64,000 nt of DNA from NCBI GenBank assembly GCA_963691705.1, contig OY829544.1, forward strand, positions 8,315,501 through 8,379,500. The letters are read 5' to 3'. Below the pieces are notes generated by a model, which did no database searches, had not been told where the DNA came from, and was given only the letters and a program-made list of their open reading frames with translations. Both the position numbers and the translations under genes were made by a program. Below, piece by piece: positions 20,704 to 32,448 of this stretch. This DNA comes from Viola odorata (Eukaryota; Streptophyta; Magnoliopsida; Malpighiales; Violaceae). How positions within the stretch are numbered: the stretch's first letter is position 1; each line of letters begins with the position of its first letter.

Positions 20704-21515
20704 ATGGGGAGGTCCAGTTCGAGCTTGATCGGGAGTTTTGTTGTTGTGATGATGATTCTGCTGGAGTTTGCAACTGCAACAGAATACATAGTCGGTGACA
20801 GCATGGGTTGGCAAATTCCAAACTCAAAAGATTTCTACAATGATGTCTGGGCTAAAAATAAGACATTCCTCAGTGGAGACCGGTTGGGTAAGTTTTCTCC
20901 CCCCCTTTTACAATTTCTTTTTCTTTTTTGCTTTCCTCTTCTCGTTTTAAGTTGATAATGTGGTAAGGTTGGGCACTTGTATCACTTGAGTGAGAAGTTG
21001 CATTGTGTATGGAAAACAAGTTTTTTACCTCGTGTGCGAGTTATTCTACGTATGAACATAATCGGTAGTTTTTTTCCCGATAAGCACTATAAAATTAGTT
21101 AGTATGAAGATTAGTTCCGAAACAGTGAGCTCTGTTGTTTTTAGAGAAAAAACCGTTGATTAAAATGTTCTATCGAAGATCTCAATTTTTTTTTTTTTTT
21201 TTTTGTTTTTCACTAAACACAGTGTTCAAATGGAACACCACTCAATCTCATAATGTGGCTGATGTACCAAAAGAACAGTATGAGAAATGCGGCACGAGTG
21301 GTAATGTCAACCCAACCTCCCCTGTCACGGTCAATCTCACTGCAAATGGCACCCGATACTTCATCTGCACGGTTGGCCCCCACTGTACCCTTGGCCAGAA
21401 GTTGGAAATCACTGTCGGACATCCAGCCTCTGCGGCTGCTCCTCCCTCTCCCTTGCCTTTGTTGTTTATCCTGTCCATCATCCTAGCCATTTCTCTCCTC
21501 AATTTCCATGCTTGA
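20704..21515 (+). CDS. Stellacyanin/mavicyanin-like phytocyanin with complete copper ligands
   Basis: Exons 20,704-20,887 and 21,223-21,515, joined by a phase-1 intron, give 158 aa. Signal peptide, one plastocyanin-like domain (EYIVGDSMGWQIP onward) and a hydrophobic GPI-type tail are present. All four type-1 ligands appear: His in SHNVADV, then Cys, His and Gln in C-TVGPH-C-TLGQ. Exon 2 starts with the usual VFKWN. It is clearly paralogous to copies 1-3 (same exon 1 layout, LLE-ATAT signal end, same tail), and is the best guess for the ancestral, copper-competent state. Its promoter is shared with copy 3 up to the leader, after which the two diverge. Confidence 0.87.
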
Positions 21516-22099
21516 TTCATTCTTAATTCTCTCCCAATTCCCATCTATATAATTGTTGTGCAAGTAGTACTACAAATAAAAGTAACGTTGTTATTAGGCG
21601 ATTGTAATATCAAGACTGCTTGTGTGTAGTTGTTGCAATATTGCAGCTATTGTTCAAATTAAATGAAATTTTATGTTTTGTTTGACTGCTTGTCAATATA
21701 CAATGATGGGCCTTAAGCAATTATGGTGTTGGTAATTTGTCAATTTACTATATTATTTATTATTGTGATTGAGAAGTTCAAGTTTTGAAAATGGAGAAAA
21801 CAATGGTCACCCCTTAAAGCCTGCCAATGCTCAAAGGAGATTATTCGGCAGTTGTTGATTAGTAAAGCTGCAGTATCACCAGACTAAGGAAGGAACCCAT
21901 GGCATTAATCAATTGAGCTTCGCCAAAAGCATGAAAACAATAGCTTAATCCCCAAGAAAGGGATCTGTACTTACAGAATAAACCAATCCCAAGCTGAGAA
22001 AAGATGCTGTGCAACTGCTTTACACATTTCCTGCATAAATATCCTTTACGTGAAGAAACAGTATCAGAATTACACCAGACAACCTCAGACCACACCAAA
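21516..22099. other. Spacer between two phytocyanin genes
   Basis: Holds the 3' flank of the 20,704 gene, with a segment at about 21,860-21,965 matching the 3' flanks of copies 1-3 (CTAAGGAAG-AACCCATG, ATGAAAACAATAGCTTAAT). The leader of the 22,100 gene follows; CATAAATATCC near 22,033 could be its TATA region. Confidence 0.6.
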
Positions 22100-23013
22100 A
22101 TGTCTCGTAACATGGGTTCCATCGCTTCCTTGATTCTTGTAATAACCATGTTCATCAATCGTGCCGATTCCGATGTACATTTTGTCGGAGAGAGTATTGG
22201 TTGGTCCGTTCCTTCCATTGGCACCCTGAAATACAAGTACTGGGCTGCCACACAGAATTTTCAAATTGGCGACACTGTAGGTGAGCAAATAATCCTGATA
22301 CTCCTCTGTTTCCTCTGTTTTAAGCTGTTTGTCCTACTGCCATTCTTGTAATAACCTCATCTTCGATTCTGAAAGTACAAATTAATTACCTAGATTTATA
22401 ATCGGTCGAATTAGCCGATCGACCTGAATAGTTGAACTGATTGACCTGTTCATCTCCGGAATTTTATGTTTCTCTTCATTTTTATGTTAAAAATATGTAA
22501 TTTTATATTCTACTGACCCACCTGTAATATCCAGTCGAACCATTAATCCATTATGATTGAGAGTGCTTTATAAATTACTCCCCCCTAATAAATTTAGAGA
22601 TATTTATGGTTTATGCACGCCTCAAAGCCATTAATTCTGGTATTTACTTCTGTTTCTGTTACAACAGATTCTCTGTTCCCTAAAATGCATGCTTTGTTTG
22701 TTCTTTCTACTGTTTGCCAGTTTTCAAATGGACAGGAAACCACAACGTGGGTGAAGTATCAAAGGATGATTATGACGATTGTACAAAAACTGACCTCATT
22801 GGTGCTGTTCTTGAAAGCAGCCCAGCAACCATTACTCTCAACTCCAATGCTTCTCGTTACTTCATCTGTACTATCGGCAATAACTGCGAATACGGCCAGA
22901 AAATAGCCATCACCATCAGATCAAGCTCTGCTGCACCTTCATCTCTATCCATTGCTGCCTTCTCTGCATCTCTGATCGCCATCATAATAATCACAGCAGC
23001 TATTAATTGCTGA
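22100..23013 (+). CDS. Stellacyanin-like phytocyanin with second copper His replaced by Asn
   Basis: Exons 22,100-22,280 and 22,721-23,013, joined by a phase-1 intron (GTGAGC donor), give 157 aa. Signal peptide MSRNMGSIASLILVITMF, plastocyanin-like domain starting VHFVGESIGWSVP, and a hydrophobic C-terminus fitting a GPI signal. The first His is kept (NHNVGEV). The second group reads C-TIGNN-C-EYGQ, so the expected His before the second Cys is Asn. This is a different lesion from that of copies 1-3. The protein is more diverged in sequence, and an intron of the same type survives as a relic after copies 2 and 3. An upstream in-frame extension exists but the ATG at 22,100 starts the signal peptide. 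Confidence 0.85.
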
Positions 23014-26000
23014 ATGATGATGGGTTACAGTTTCAGACCAAATTTAATACAAAGATTTATTTATTGTTCCAAGTACTAATTATCAGTTTAGTTTCTGGAC
23101 TTTTGGTCCATTAATTTGGGATTAAACTTAGTGAATAATCAATGCATCCCCAGTTGAAGGTTTAGTGGAATAAACAAAATTAACGATTGAGTTACTTTTT
23201 ACTCCCCGAGTGTCCGAGTGTCCTATATGCCTTTTTAACCGAAAATTAATCTCATTCTGAAAAAGGTGGTTGTCTCTTCATTACCCAAAATAAAACATGA
23301 TACTTGGCTTAAGACGGATGAACCCCTTAGCACTCGACCACAATCAATTTTGTCAATTATCTAGTTACTTTAGCACCTCAACAACAACAGAATGTGATTT
23401 TGCAAAACTAGGGATACATTGTAAAAGCAAAACCCTATCATTTTTAAACAAACATGATGATTTCTTTATATGCACAGAAAAAGAATTTGATGGGTCTATG
23501 AAAGGTGGTAAGGATAAGTAAGTAGTTTCCAATTTCCATCTTGTTCTTTTCTGACACCACTATTCTGCTCTCTGCTCTAACCCTGTACTCACCAATTAAT
23601 AAAGTTTATTTTTTTCCATGAGACCAACCAGAATTCAAATTCCTATTGATTCACATGATTTTTTTCATTAACATGAAGGAGTAACTAAAACCAATTTGGT
23701 TGGGTAGGCAGCTCAGCTTTTCTAAAATAAGAAAAAGCTAAGCTTCTTTACTCCCTACTAGTCTAATCATTCACCATATGCTCTTCCTAAACTAGATGTG
23801 GTAATCTAATATTCTCTGTGAGATTCCTCTAAAACTTTCGGTTCAATATATATTTGGAAATTGGAAGCAAATAGGGTCTCACAACAAAGGATGAGGCTAA
23901 AATGGTTTGTTTCCATAAGAGGAGTACTTTAATGGCCACCAGAAGCTGCGGCTGTTAATGGTGGTTTACTTTTTCCTGTGTAGTTTCAGTTGAAAACGAA
24001 TCCTGATAAAAAAAATGATACATGTTATAAGTTTGCATGACAAAGAGTTCTAAAGCAAAACATAACAAAATAGACGCAAGACTTCAAACGAGATTAGTCT
24101 CCTACCAGAACGGTAGAGAGGACACTAGACGAGATCGAAAAATAGAAGCAAGACTTCACTACACACTACACTACCAAAAAGACTTTCAAAACTGTGGTAA
24201 AGTAATCATAAGCTTAAAAAAAGAACGCATCAAACTTATAAGAATATGAAAGAAATCCATGATAGGAATAAGTTTAAATTTTAAATGAAAATTTACTCTG
24301 ATAAGCAAAGCTTAAAATAGACCTTCCATACAAGTTACAAGCAACAAATATGGTAGTTTTCTTAAATCAGTTTTTTAATATACGGTGACAAAAAAAGGCA
24401 AATGCATAAACACTGGTAGGAAACAGTCCTTTTCTATAACCCAAAGAAAAGAAACAGGTCAAGAAGTAAAGATGCAAACCTTTGCTTTAATTATCATCCA
24501 GTATCTACAAAACAGAAAAAAGGAAAGTGAAAGATTATTTTAACTCAGATGAGAGCATAGCAATATTGAAAGCTCCATCCAAAAATCTTTTTCATGAACA
24601 TGGCCTAAAAGTAAAAACACCTAGGCTAGTTTTCTTTCCTTGTCCCAACAGAGATCACCAAGCATAAAGAAAGATGACAGATCAAAGCTATACCAGATTT
24701 GTATTTACAGCAACTAGGGAACCTCCAACCATTTATAGATTCGACAAGAACTTTTGTCCCCTACATTCATCACGTCTAGAAAAGACGAAAAATGATGTGC
24801 TGTTCACTCCAACTACAAATCACACCTCACAATCTGTTGTTAAACCACCATAAGAAATTGAAGCATCTGCAAAGAGATGCAATAACCTCCAAGAATCAAT
24901 CACGGAGCACAGAAAAATTACTAACGGGATCAAATCTGTCTGCGACACTGAAAATCTCCTAAAAATGAAAAGAATATTCTATAGGGTCCAAACAGAAGCA
25001 TCATTCCAACAAACCCAAAAATTAGAGAAACTGTAGCAGGGGCAGTGTCCAAAAATATTTACCAAACAAGATATTTGCAAAGCAACAACTGTCAAGTCTA
25101 ATGACATACCAAAGCTTATCATTGTGTTTATACCTATTTGGTTATTCACTTCCACTCTCCCCATCACTCCCTTCTCCTAGACAAACACTGTCATGTGATC
25201 TCTTACCAGCTCAAGTCTCCAAAATCAGGTTACCTGACAAGCCTTCCCGTAAACAAAAGAGTGGAACAACAATATTCACATCACACAGATGTGCCAAGGG
25301 AATATTTGGCTCAGCAGGCAACTAGTGATGCATGATTGGCCAATGAAGAAAATGGCGCACAATCCTTTTCTGTAGCCCTACAATAGGAAATTTGGCTGGC
25401 CATGCCCATAAAATGTGGAATCAACCTCATAAATGGAAAAATACCTTTTCAGTTTTTTTCACAAGACTCTTAAAAATGCTTAAAAGCAATTATTTACAGC
25501 AAACTCATGCTGTTAGATCGACATCTACTTAAAATCAAGAAATCAGTGAACTCACTACTACGAGTACAATTTAGTACTGTGAAAAGATGCTTTGTGCCTG
25601 GTAGAGACCAGAGAGGCCATTCACGCAGAGCCCCTCAGACATATTGGCACAATTCTGTGGACTGGTCACAGCATAGTTCATATACCGTTCAAGTTTTTCA
25701 CATTTATCTTTTCTCATGAACACGGCATGCAAGTATTTTCCTTTGTTTCACTCACATCCTAAGTAACAACTTTATGGACTCAAACTGGATTCAATAACAT
25801 AATGTTGGCATATGTAAGCGAAACTGTTCCAAGTAACTATTTGCCTATATTTTGGTTAGTTAGAAGTTTTATGCTCTGTCACCAACTGTTAAATTATAAA
25901 TCAAATTGAGATTTCACTTACATTTCACCTTTTTACTACATCGAAACTTGCAAATCTCTCTGCCAGCGAAAAAGCTTTGTGATCTGAACTACAAGAGAAA

Positions 26001-26077
26001 ATGGGGTACTAAAAGGATTTGCCAGAATAATTTTACGCATCTCAAACTTGAACATATAGCCTACAACAGAAAACTGT
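23014..26077. other. Long spacer, no gene supported
   Basis: Between the last phytocyanin gene and the stop codon of the minus-strand gene at 26,078. Short open frames show no recognisable features. The part next to 26,078 is likely the 3' UTR of that gene. No transposon ends, RNA genes or tandem arrays were recognised. Confidence 0.5.
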
Positions 26078-27783
26078 CTACAAACCTGGCCCTTCACTTT
26101 GGCCCATGAACTGGTTGGGTGGGAACTCCTGTCGCCGGCAAAATTGTTCATCCTCCACATTCTCACTCAAGGGTGCCTTACGCTTTTTGATGGTAGCCTC
26201 CAAATTCTGATCAGCTTCTGGAAACCACTTAGTTGAACAGGACCCAAAGAGATGGTTAGCACGCTGATCAGGGAAAAAACAGAACTCCTTGCTTTTCTGT
26301 GGAGGAAAATTGCTAAACTTGCCCTTGTCCTGAGAACTGCTTGAGCCAACCTCTTCATTTTCTAGAGCCGAACTTCCTTCCACTCTCGTATATGGATCTG
26401 AGAGCAGGGCCAATCTTAATGATAAATCACATTGTCTCTCAGATGGCATATCATAAGAGTTCAGAAGGTTTGCTTGCATATATCTCTTGGGAGCAATTTC
26501 ATAAGAGGAATATGAGAAGAAATTCTGCAAGCCACCTCTTTCGCCTGGCTCAACAACTGATGTGCCAATAGGTTTACCAACAAATATAGTGTTCAAGTCC
26601 ATTTTATCTGGTACTGAGTCCAACTGTGACTCTTCAGCTTGACACTGATTTCCATAGTACAAGGGATAAATGGAACCCTCGTTCAACTGCGTGCTAGTTT
26701 CCTTCATGGTCAGCTGATTACAGCCAGGAGTGGTATTCTCATATGTATAGGGGTAACTATGAGGAGCAGAGATGCTACTATGCTCAGTCACCCGTTGGTA
26801 AGGTTCTGCTGGTAGACTTGAATTCATAGCCACTGTGCCTCTTGCAAAGTTCAACGGAATCCCAGAGTGACGCTGTGCCAACTGTGGGAATAGTTCATCA
26901 TTAGCTCCACCCGAAATTCTAGGAGGTGGAGAAGAGTGTTCTTCCACTCTTGGGAGGTAGCTTCTAGGATTACTGTGCCGTTGACTTCTTGAAGCTCTCA
27001 CAGGAACACATCCCAGATTTAGTGCGGCTAAACAACATTTCAGCAAAACATGTACAGTTAAACTCGACAAGTCAACTCCCTCAAACTACTTCAAATTGCA
27101 GACTAATTTAAGCTAGCTGCATATATATTAAGGTTGAACCACACCACTTAAAATATCGACATGTGAATTACATTTTGAGTTAAGTACAGATTCTGAAACT
27201 TTCTCAGAAGCATGTTCTAGGAGTTGGATTCCATATATGTGGAAATTGAACAAAAATAAGTACCTTCAATACAAGGAGGTAAAAGCTGCCCAGTTTCAGT
27301 GCTCTCATCTCTCCTAATAATGGTGTTAACAGCATCGTTCACACGGTCCCACAATGTTTCGAGATTCAAATACTCAGCCTAAGAAATTGAACCGAGCAGA
27401 ATGAGCATTAAACACTACACGCAGCAAAGATCCAGGAATCTACAACCCAAAAACAAGAATGAGAGAAAGAGAGACTACCTCAGAATTGGCTTTTGAGTAC
27501 ATGATTTCCTCAGCTTTCAAGACCACAATAGGGAGCTTCTCTTGCCACTCCTTGTTCTGTTTAGTTGCAGGACTGTGACTCTCATAGACGACCCTAATCA
27601 AAGACATGGTTTCAAAATCAGAAAAATGCAGAAAGACAGAACCTTTATGCCAAAACTAGGTAGAAAAGAGAGGACCCAGAACCTGAAAATTTGTTGAATG
27701 ATGGAACCCCTCATGGGTTGGTGCCGGTCGCTGTGCCAAGCTCTCCTCACGCACTCATAAGGCCTCGGCCCTGGCCTTGGCAT
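26078..27783 (-). CDS. Conserved plant protein of unknown function (MPRPGPRPYECVRRAWHS N-terminus)
   Basis: Four exons on the minus strand: 27,783-27,683, 27,593-27,479, 27,378-27,264 and 27,027-26,078, giving 426 aa. The N-terminus MPRPGPRPYECVRRAWHSD, a Lys/Glu-rich segment with KLPIVVLKAEEIMYSKANSE, and LETLWDRVNDAVNTIIRRDE followed by ETGQLLPPCIEAALNLGC form a compact conserved-looking head of about 130 residues. The rest (about 300 aa) is Ser/Pro/Gln-rich and probably disordered, with KKRKAP near the C-terminus as a possible nuclear signal. I do not recognise a named domain. No signal peptide or membrane segment is seen. Start: the ATG at 27,783 begins the conserved head; an earlier in-frame Met exists but adds only a weak leader. 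Splice phases agree throughout. Confidence 0.8.
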
Positions 27784-29852
27784 CTTCTTCACCTCTGGTA
27801 TGAAACCCAGCACAGCACAGACAAACACAGAAGAGAGGAGATAGTTGATGTTTTACAGAGCGAGAAAGCGAGGAGAGAGGAAGAGCAGTAGTGCGACTGC
27901 TACATGGGTCACGGTCAATTCAATTCAATTCTTGTGTTGTTTTCTTCTTCGTCTCTTTTTAAATCAATCACAGTTATGCAATGGGGGGGCTTTATTCCTT
28001 TGTTGGCTGGGGAGTAGCAAATAAGAGAGAGACGGACAGAGATAGGGAGGAGAGCGAAAGGTTTGCTTTCCCATGCCCTTTGCCCCAATAATGTTTTATA
28101 TTTTTATTTTTTAATAAACGGATAACTATTCATTCAAAATACGAGTAGTAGAAAAGAGGGCACTAGAGGTGAGCATATCTACAGAGTCATTACAATGAAA
28201 GGAAAACAAACAAAACAAAAGGTTGCAATAAGCGAAATGGAGCCTAGCTACTTGTTTGTTCGAGCAATATTAAATATTTTGGGACGATTTTAATAAATTT
28301 GATCTACTTGCATTTGTCTATATTGTCACCCGAGCAACAATAAATCTACAAACTGATCCACTCGAGTTTGTTTTGCCTAAAAAACAACTTGGTTCTAACC
28401 AAACCAAATACATACCATAATATAGAAAAGCATAGCATATGCCAGAATTGCTGTTGAAAATGGCATGGAGATCTACACATAACACATCACGACTGCACAA
28501 AAGAGGCGAGGTCGCGAGGGAAAGCACAAGATACACCCCACCATTTGGAAGAAGTTACAGACTTCACAAGCAAATCCGCAATGAATAAAAAGGTATTGGG
28601 TCATTTTTGTTACAGTTGAGCAAAGGGGACAAACAACCTCTCTAAATAAATGTTCTTTTATAGTACTTAGTTAACATCTCTTGGTACACCAACCAAAGAA
28701 AAACTTGCATCTTAGGAGGAACCTTTTTTAACCAAACCTTGTCCAATGATAAATTCAAGTCAAGTCGACGAACAACTCGCCAAAATTGAAGTTGATCGGT
28801 GCCTGTTTTTACCGTATATTGTCTATCTGAGGTAGGAGTCTAACTGATACTATCCTTTTAATTTCAACTCAGCTACATCATAAAAAGAACGATGATGCAA
28901 ATTAAATTCACCATTTATGTGTGAGAATGGCCCAACACTGCCTATACTATACCACATCCCCTCCCACCCCCCACCCCCCACCCCCCCCAAATGCATAAGA
29001 TCTCCCGACAGACGAGTGCAACGCAAATGCGCATAATTTTCAATCTCTTTGGATTTATTTTTACGTTTGAATACTATAAGATAAAAAAATGGCTGCCGCC
29101 ATGATTTTTACATTCCACAAATCTAAAATTAAAATATAAATTATAAATGAATAAATTTCTTATCGCAACGCTCGATTGAGAGTGTAAATGAGAACTTAAT
29201 TATTCACCTGTTGTACTTTTCTTTTTGTCAATTTTTTTTCAATGAATGGTCGTAACACACATGCTTGGGGATTGATGACCAATCAATACAAGATCATGTG
29301 GACTTGAACAAGGAAGTGTGCTTTGAATTTAATTTTTCTTTGCTTTGAGTACTTACTTAAAGTACATACTTCTTTTACTTCATTGCAATGGACTGTTGCC
29401 ACAAGGCTTTCCTATGGTTGTCGTTGACTAGAGAGGTCTTGGGCCTAAGCCCATTTAAAAAAATAAAAATATGTATAATACTTTAATGTTTCTGTCAAAA
29501 TCAATTTTAACCATTAGATTTAAGGTAAAAAAAGGTAAAAAGTGATCCCGAACATATTAAGAAACGAATCCCGATGATTAGCTTTGTAATTTGAGGTTAA
29601 TTTCTTCCCTAATTTCCTTCTGATTTGTGTGTTAATTTGTAGGTACAGGAGAAATTTGGAGGGTTTATTAGCGCCTCAAAAAGAAAGCAACAATTTCTTG
29701 TATCACTATCAATCAACTACACATTAACGTATACCGTAGGGGAGAAGATTCTCATAAAATTAGGTGTTGGACCATTATTGTTTTTTCTAGACTGTAAAAA
29801 CAATTACTATTTTCAATTTACTCTTTTATTATCCGATTTGGTACGAATATAA
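27784..29852. other. Intergenic; promoter of the unknown gene and a C-rich tract
   Basis: Upstream of 27,783 are purine-rich leader sequences (GAGAGAGA, GAGAGGAGA). The rest is AT-rich with no gene. A pyrimidine/C run sits at 28,956-28,988. Confidence 0.5.
28956..28988 (+). repeat. C-rich tract with G4/i-motif potential
   Basis: Several consecutive runs of four or more C separated by single A or T bases. The minus strand therefore has adjacent G-runs able in principle to form a G-quadruplex. Confidence 0.65.
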
Positions 29853-30022
29853 TTAATAATGTTCTAATTAACTGTTGTACTCGCGCACGTATACCAATAT
29901 TGGCCGGATGACTCACTATTTGATCCCAAAAAAAGTACGAATTTGATTTTTTTTGGATCAAATAGTGAATCATCCGGCAATATTGATATGCGTGCGCGAC
30001 GATTATTTAGTAACGGAGGGAG
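29853..30022. mobile_element. Stowaway-like MITE with a long hairpin
   Basis: Arms at 29,881-29,934 and 29,953-30,000 are near-perfect reverse complements (GCGCAC-TAT-CCAATATTG, CCGGATGA-TCACTATTTGATC) around an 18-bp loop. The right end reads ACGGAGGGAG followed by TA, matching the Stowaway terminal sequence CTCCCTCCGT and its TA target. The left terminus is eroded, so its start is approximate. Confidence 0.7.
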
Positions 30023-30609
30023 TAATATTTATGGATCATTCTTAAAATAATATATATATTTATTTATTTGTTTGAAGTAAAATGTTTAATGAAGGTTCCA
30101 TAAAAAAACATTTATATTAACGCGAATTATACGTAGCTCCTTAATTGTCTAGCAAAAAGTGTCGGCTTACTTGCGAAGAAAAAACAACATTTATTGGGCC
30201 ATGTCATACCACATTCCTATTTTCCCAGCAGGACCTACAAATTTAGACCAAAAAAAGAAAGCAGGACCTGCAAACAACCACGGCCCCCCAACAAGCACAT
30301 TCGTTTTGGTCAAATCCAAAACCAATAAATAGCCCAACAACCAAGCTTATCCTTTTTGTTCAACTTGCATTAAACCAATAATATATTCTATTATTTACCC
30401 CAAAAAAATATACATAATAATATTTTCTTAAGTAAACCTAAAATTATATTTTTTTTATCAAGCCTTAAAATAGAAATTTACTTCTAGCATATACCTTATT
30501 ATTACTAGTTCCATTCTTTCTTAATTAATTTATTTTTTTCTTAATATCTCGTCGGTTCTATTTAATAATGAAATTAATCCCGTACAATCATTATGAGACA
30601 AATTAAAAA

Positions 30610-32448
30610 TCAAGAAGAAGGATCTTCTAATTTAGGGTCCACCTCAGCATCATCATCAACGGCAACATCACCGTACAATTGATCCAGAATTAGCACCAAT
30701 CCCATTGCAAATGCACCATCAAACCCTGCTCGAAGACACAGCCAGAAGACATCCCTACCCAACATCACATTAGTTGATGGGTCCACTTTTCTTTTGATCA
30801 CAGCCACAGGTTGTTTTGATGAAGCAATATTGGTCGTCTGACCTAAAGATGTTGTAGTGGTAGTGTTATGAATTGTGCAATTCCTGTGCGGGTAAGACCC
30901 TTCAATATGGTACTCCTCACCTGGATCACCGTACACCTCCACAACTAGTGAAGACCGTCTTATGATACTTGATCTACAAACACTGAAGATCGGATCTTGA
31001 CCGTCCTTTCTCTCCCCAAAAAAACCTTCCCACCGTTGATGCAAACTTGGCTTCTGTTTTCATCAAAATGTAAGATTATAATTGTTTCTTTCTTCTCGTT
31101 TCCTTGTCATAATACTTCAATCTCGTTAAAATCATTTGTGTCACTCTTTTTTATTTTATAAAAAACTACATTAAAAAAACAATTACAATATTTTCCATTT
31201 CGTTCACTATAATTTTAAAACCTGCAATATAAACGTTATAATTTATTTAAAATTGTAATTTAATCTTTATAATAGTTTAAAAGATTAAATAAAATATTCA
31301 AAATTTACAAAAATTATAAAATTTATAAAAAAACTTTAAAAAATATATAAAGTTCACGTTGCAACTTGTAAAACTATATAAGTTAAAAGTCAAAAAATTA
31401 TAAATTTCACAATTGTTTATGTAGTTTTACCCATCTTTTTCGATTTTACAAATGGTTAAATCAATATGTAAATGAATTAATTAACGAGTTTATAATTTAA
31501 TGATATTTTTTTAAAATAAATTACATAAATTCTATAGTTTATAAAATATTTCATTTAATTTTTTATATATTGAAAACGTGCAATATAAAAACCTTATAGT
31601 TTCCTAAGGTTGTAGCTTAACCTTTTAAATACTTAAAAATTCAAAAAAATAGTAGAAAATTATAAATTTTGAACAAAAAATGTGACTAATATGGTAGAAC
31701 TTAATACAATTATTAATTTATTCTTTTTTAAATATTTAAAAAAAACTCATTAGTTTTTTTTCAATTTTTAGTGGAGTGAACTAGTTTATGTTTTTTATAT
31801 CTTTCCTTAAATTTGCATAATTTTTTGAATTATTTTACCATTTATTTTAATTGTTTTAACCGCTAATAAAATTAGAAATATTGTAACTTTTAAAAAATTA
31901 TAAAATTTACATTATAAACTCGAACATTTTTATAAATTATAGAATTTTTACGTAAATTATCCTATTTTTTATTTACCCGTTAAATGTTAGATATCTGATT
32001 CAAATTTCCTAACTTCTAAGTTTGGTGGGAAGAATTTCAATTAATTAAGCTAAGCTTCCATAACATACGGGGACGTACGAGCGGTGGAACATGTAGTTTA
32101 AAATTTAAATCGATACAAAACAAAGAATCTTATCAAGACTTGACACGCGGCGAATCCTCTTAAAACTAGATTCTTGTTAAGAAAAATACAACTAATCACA
32201 ATTTATTAAGCTAAGCTAACCTTTCGTTGGAGGGTGAGGAGGCACTTGCCGGAGGCATCCATGAGAACAAGCTCATCTAGAGGGTGCGGATCCGGGCCGT
32301 ACGAATCGAACCGGAAGATGACTTGGTTGTCTGGATCGTAAACCAGAAACCCATCTCCTGGAAAAAACACCGACGTTTTACGAACCGTGAGCTTGGTTTC
32401 CTCTTCAAAACAAAACTTCTTATCCACAGTATTCATCTCTCCACTCAT
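30610..32448 (-). CDS. LURP-one-related protein (LOR, DUF567)
   Basis: Two exons on the minus strand, 32,448-32,221 and 31,053-30,610 (phase 0), give 223 aa, the usual family length. Family hallmarks in order: FFPGDGFLVYD, VIFRFDSYGP, ELVLMDASGKCLLTLQRK, LHQRWEGFFGER, PIFSVCRSSIIRRSSLVVEVYGDPGEEYHIEGSY, then RDVFWLCLRAGFDGAFAMGLVLILDQL. The fold is a Tubby C-terminal-like beta-barrel around a central helix. Family function is poorly known; LURP1 of Arabidopsis is needed for basal defence to an oomycete. A Thr-rich run (NTTTTTTSLGQTT) replaces part of a strand near residue 140, and the C-terminus is acidic. The 1.17-kb intron carries a dispersed AT-rich repeat. Confidence 0.88.
31510..31975 (+). 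repeat. Dispersed AT-rich repeat, copy A (in the LOR intron)
   Basis: Aligns in direct orientation with 62,185-62,650. Shared landmarks include ATATGGTAGAACTTAATACA, TTTTTTGAATTATTTTACCA, and AATTATAAAATTTACATTATAAAC. No terminal repeats or target duplication are obvious. Superfamily unknown. Confidence 0.7.

Noticed and set aside
23297..23521. Open frame of 74 codons after the last phytocyanin gene
   Set aside because: No recognisable features, AT-rich codons, no neighbouring exons in phase.
25101..25335. Overlapping short frames in the 24-26 kb spacer
   Set aside because: No conserved motifs; likely chance frames in or beyond the 3' UTR of the 26,078 gene.
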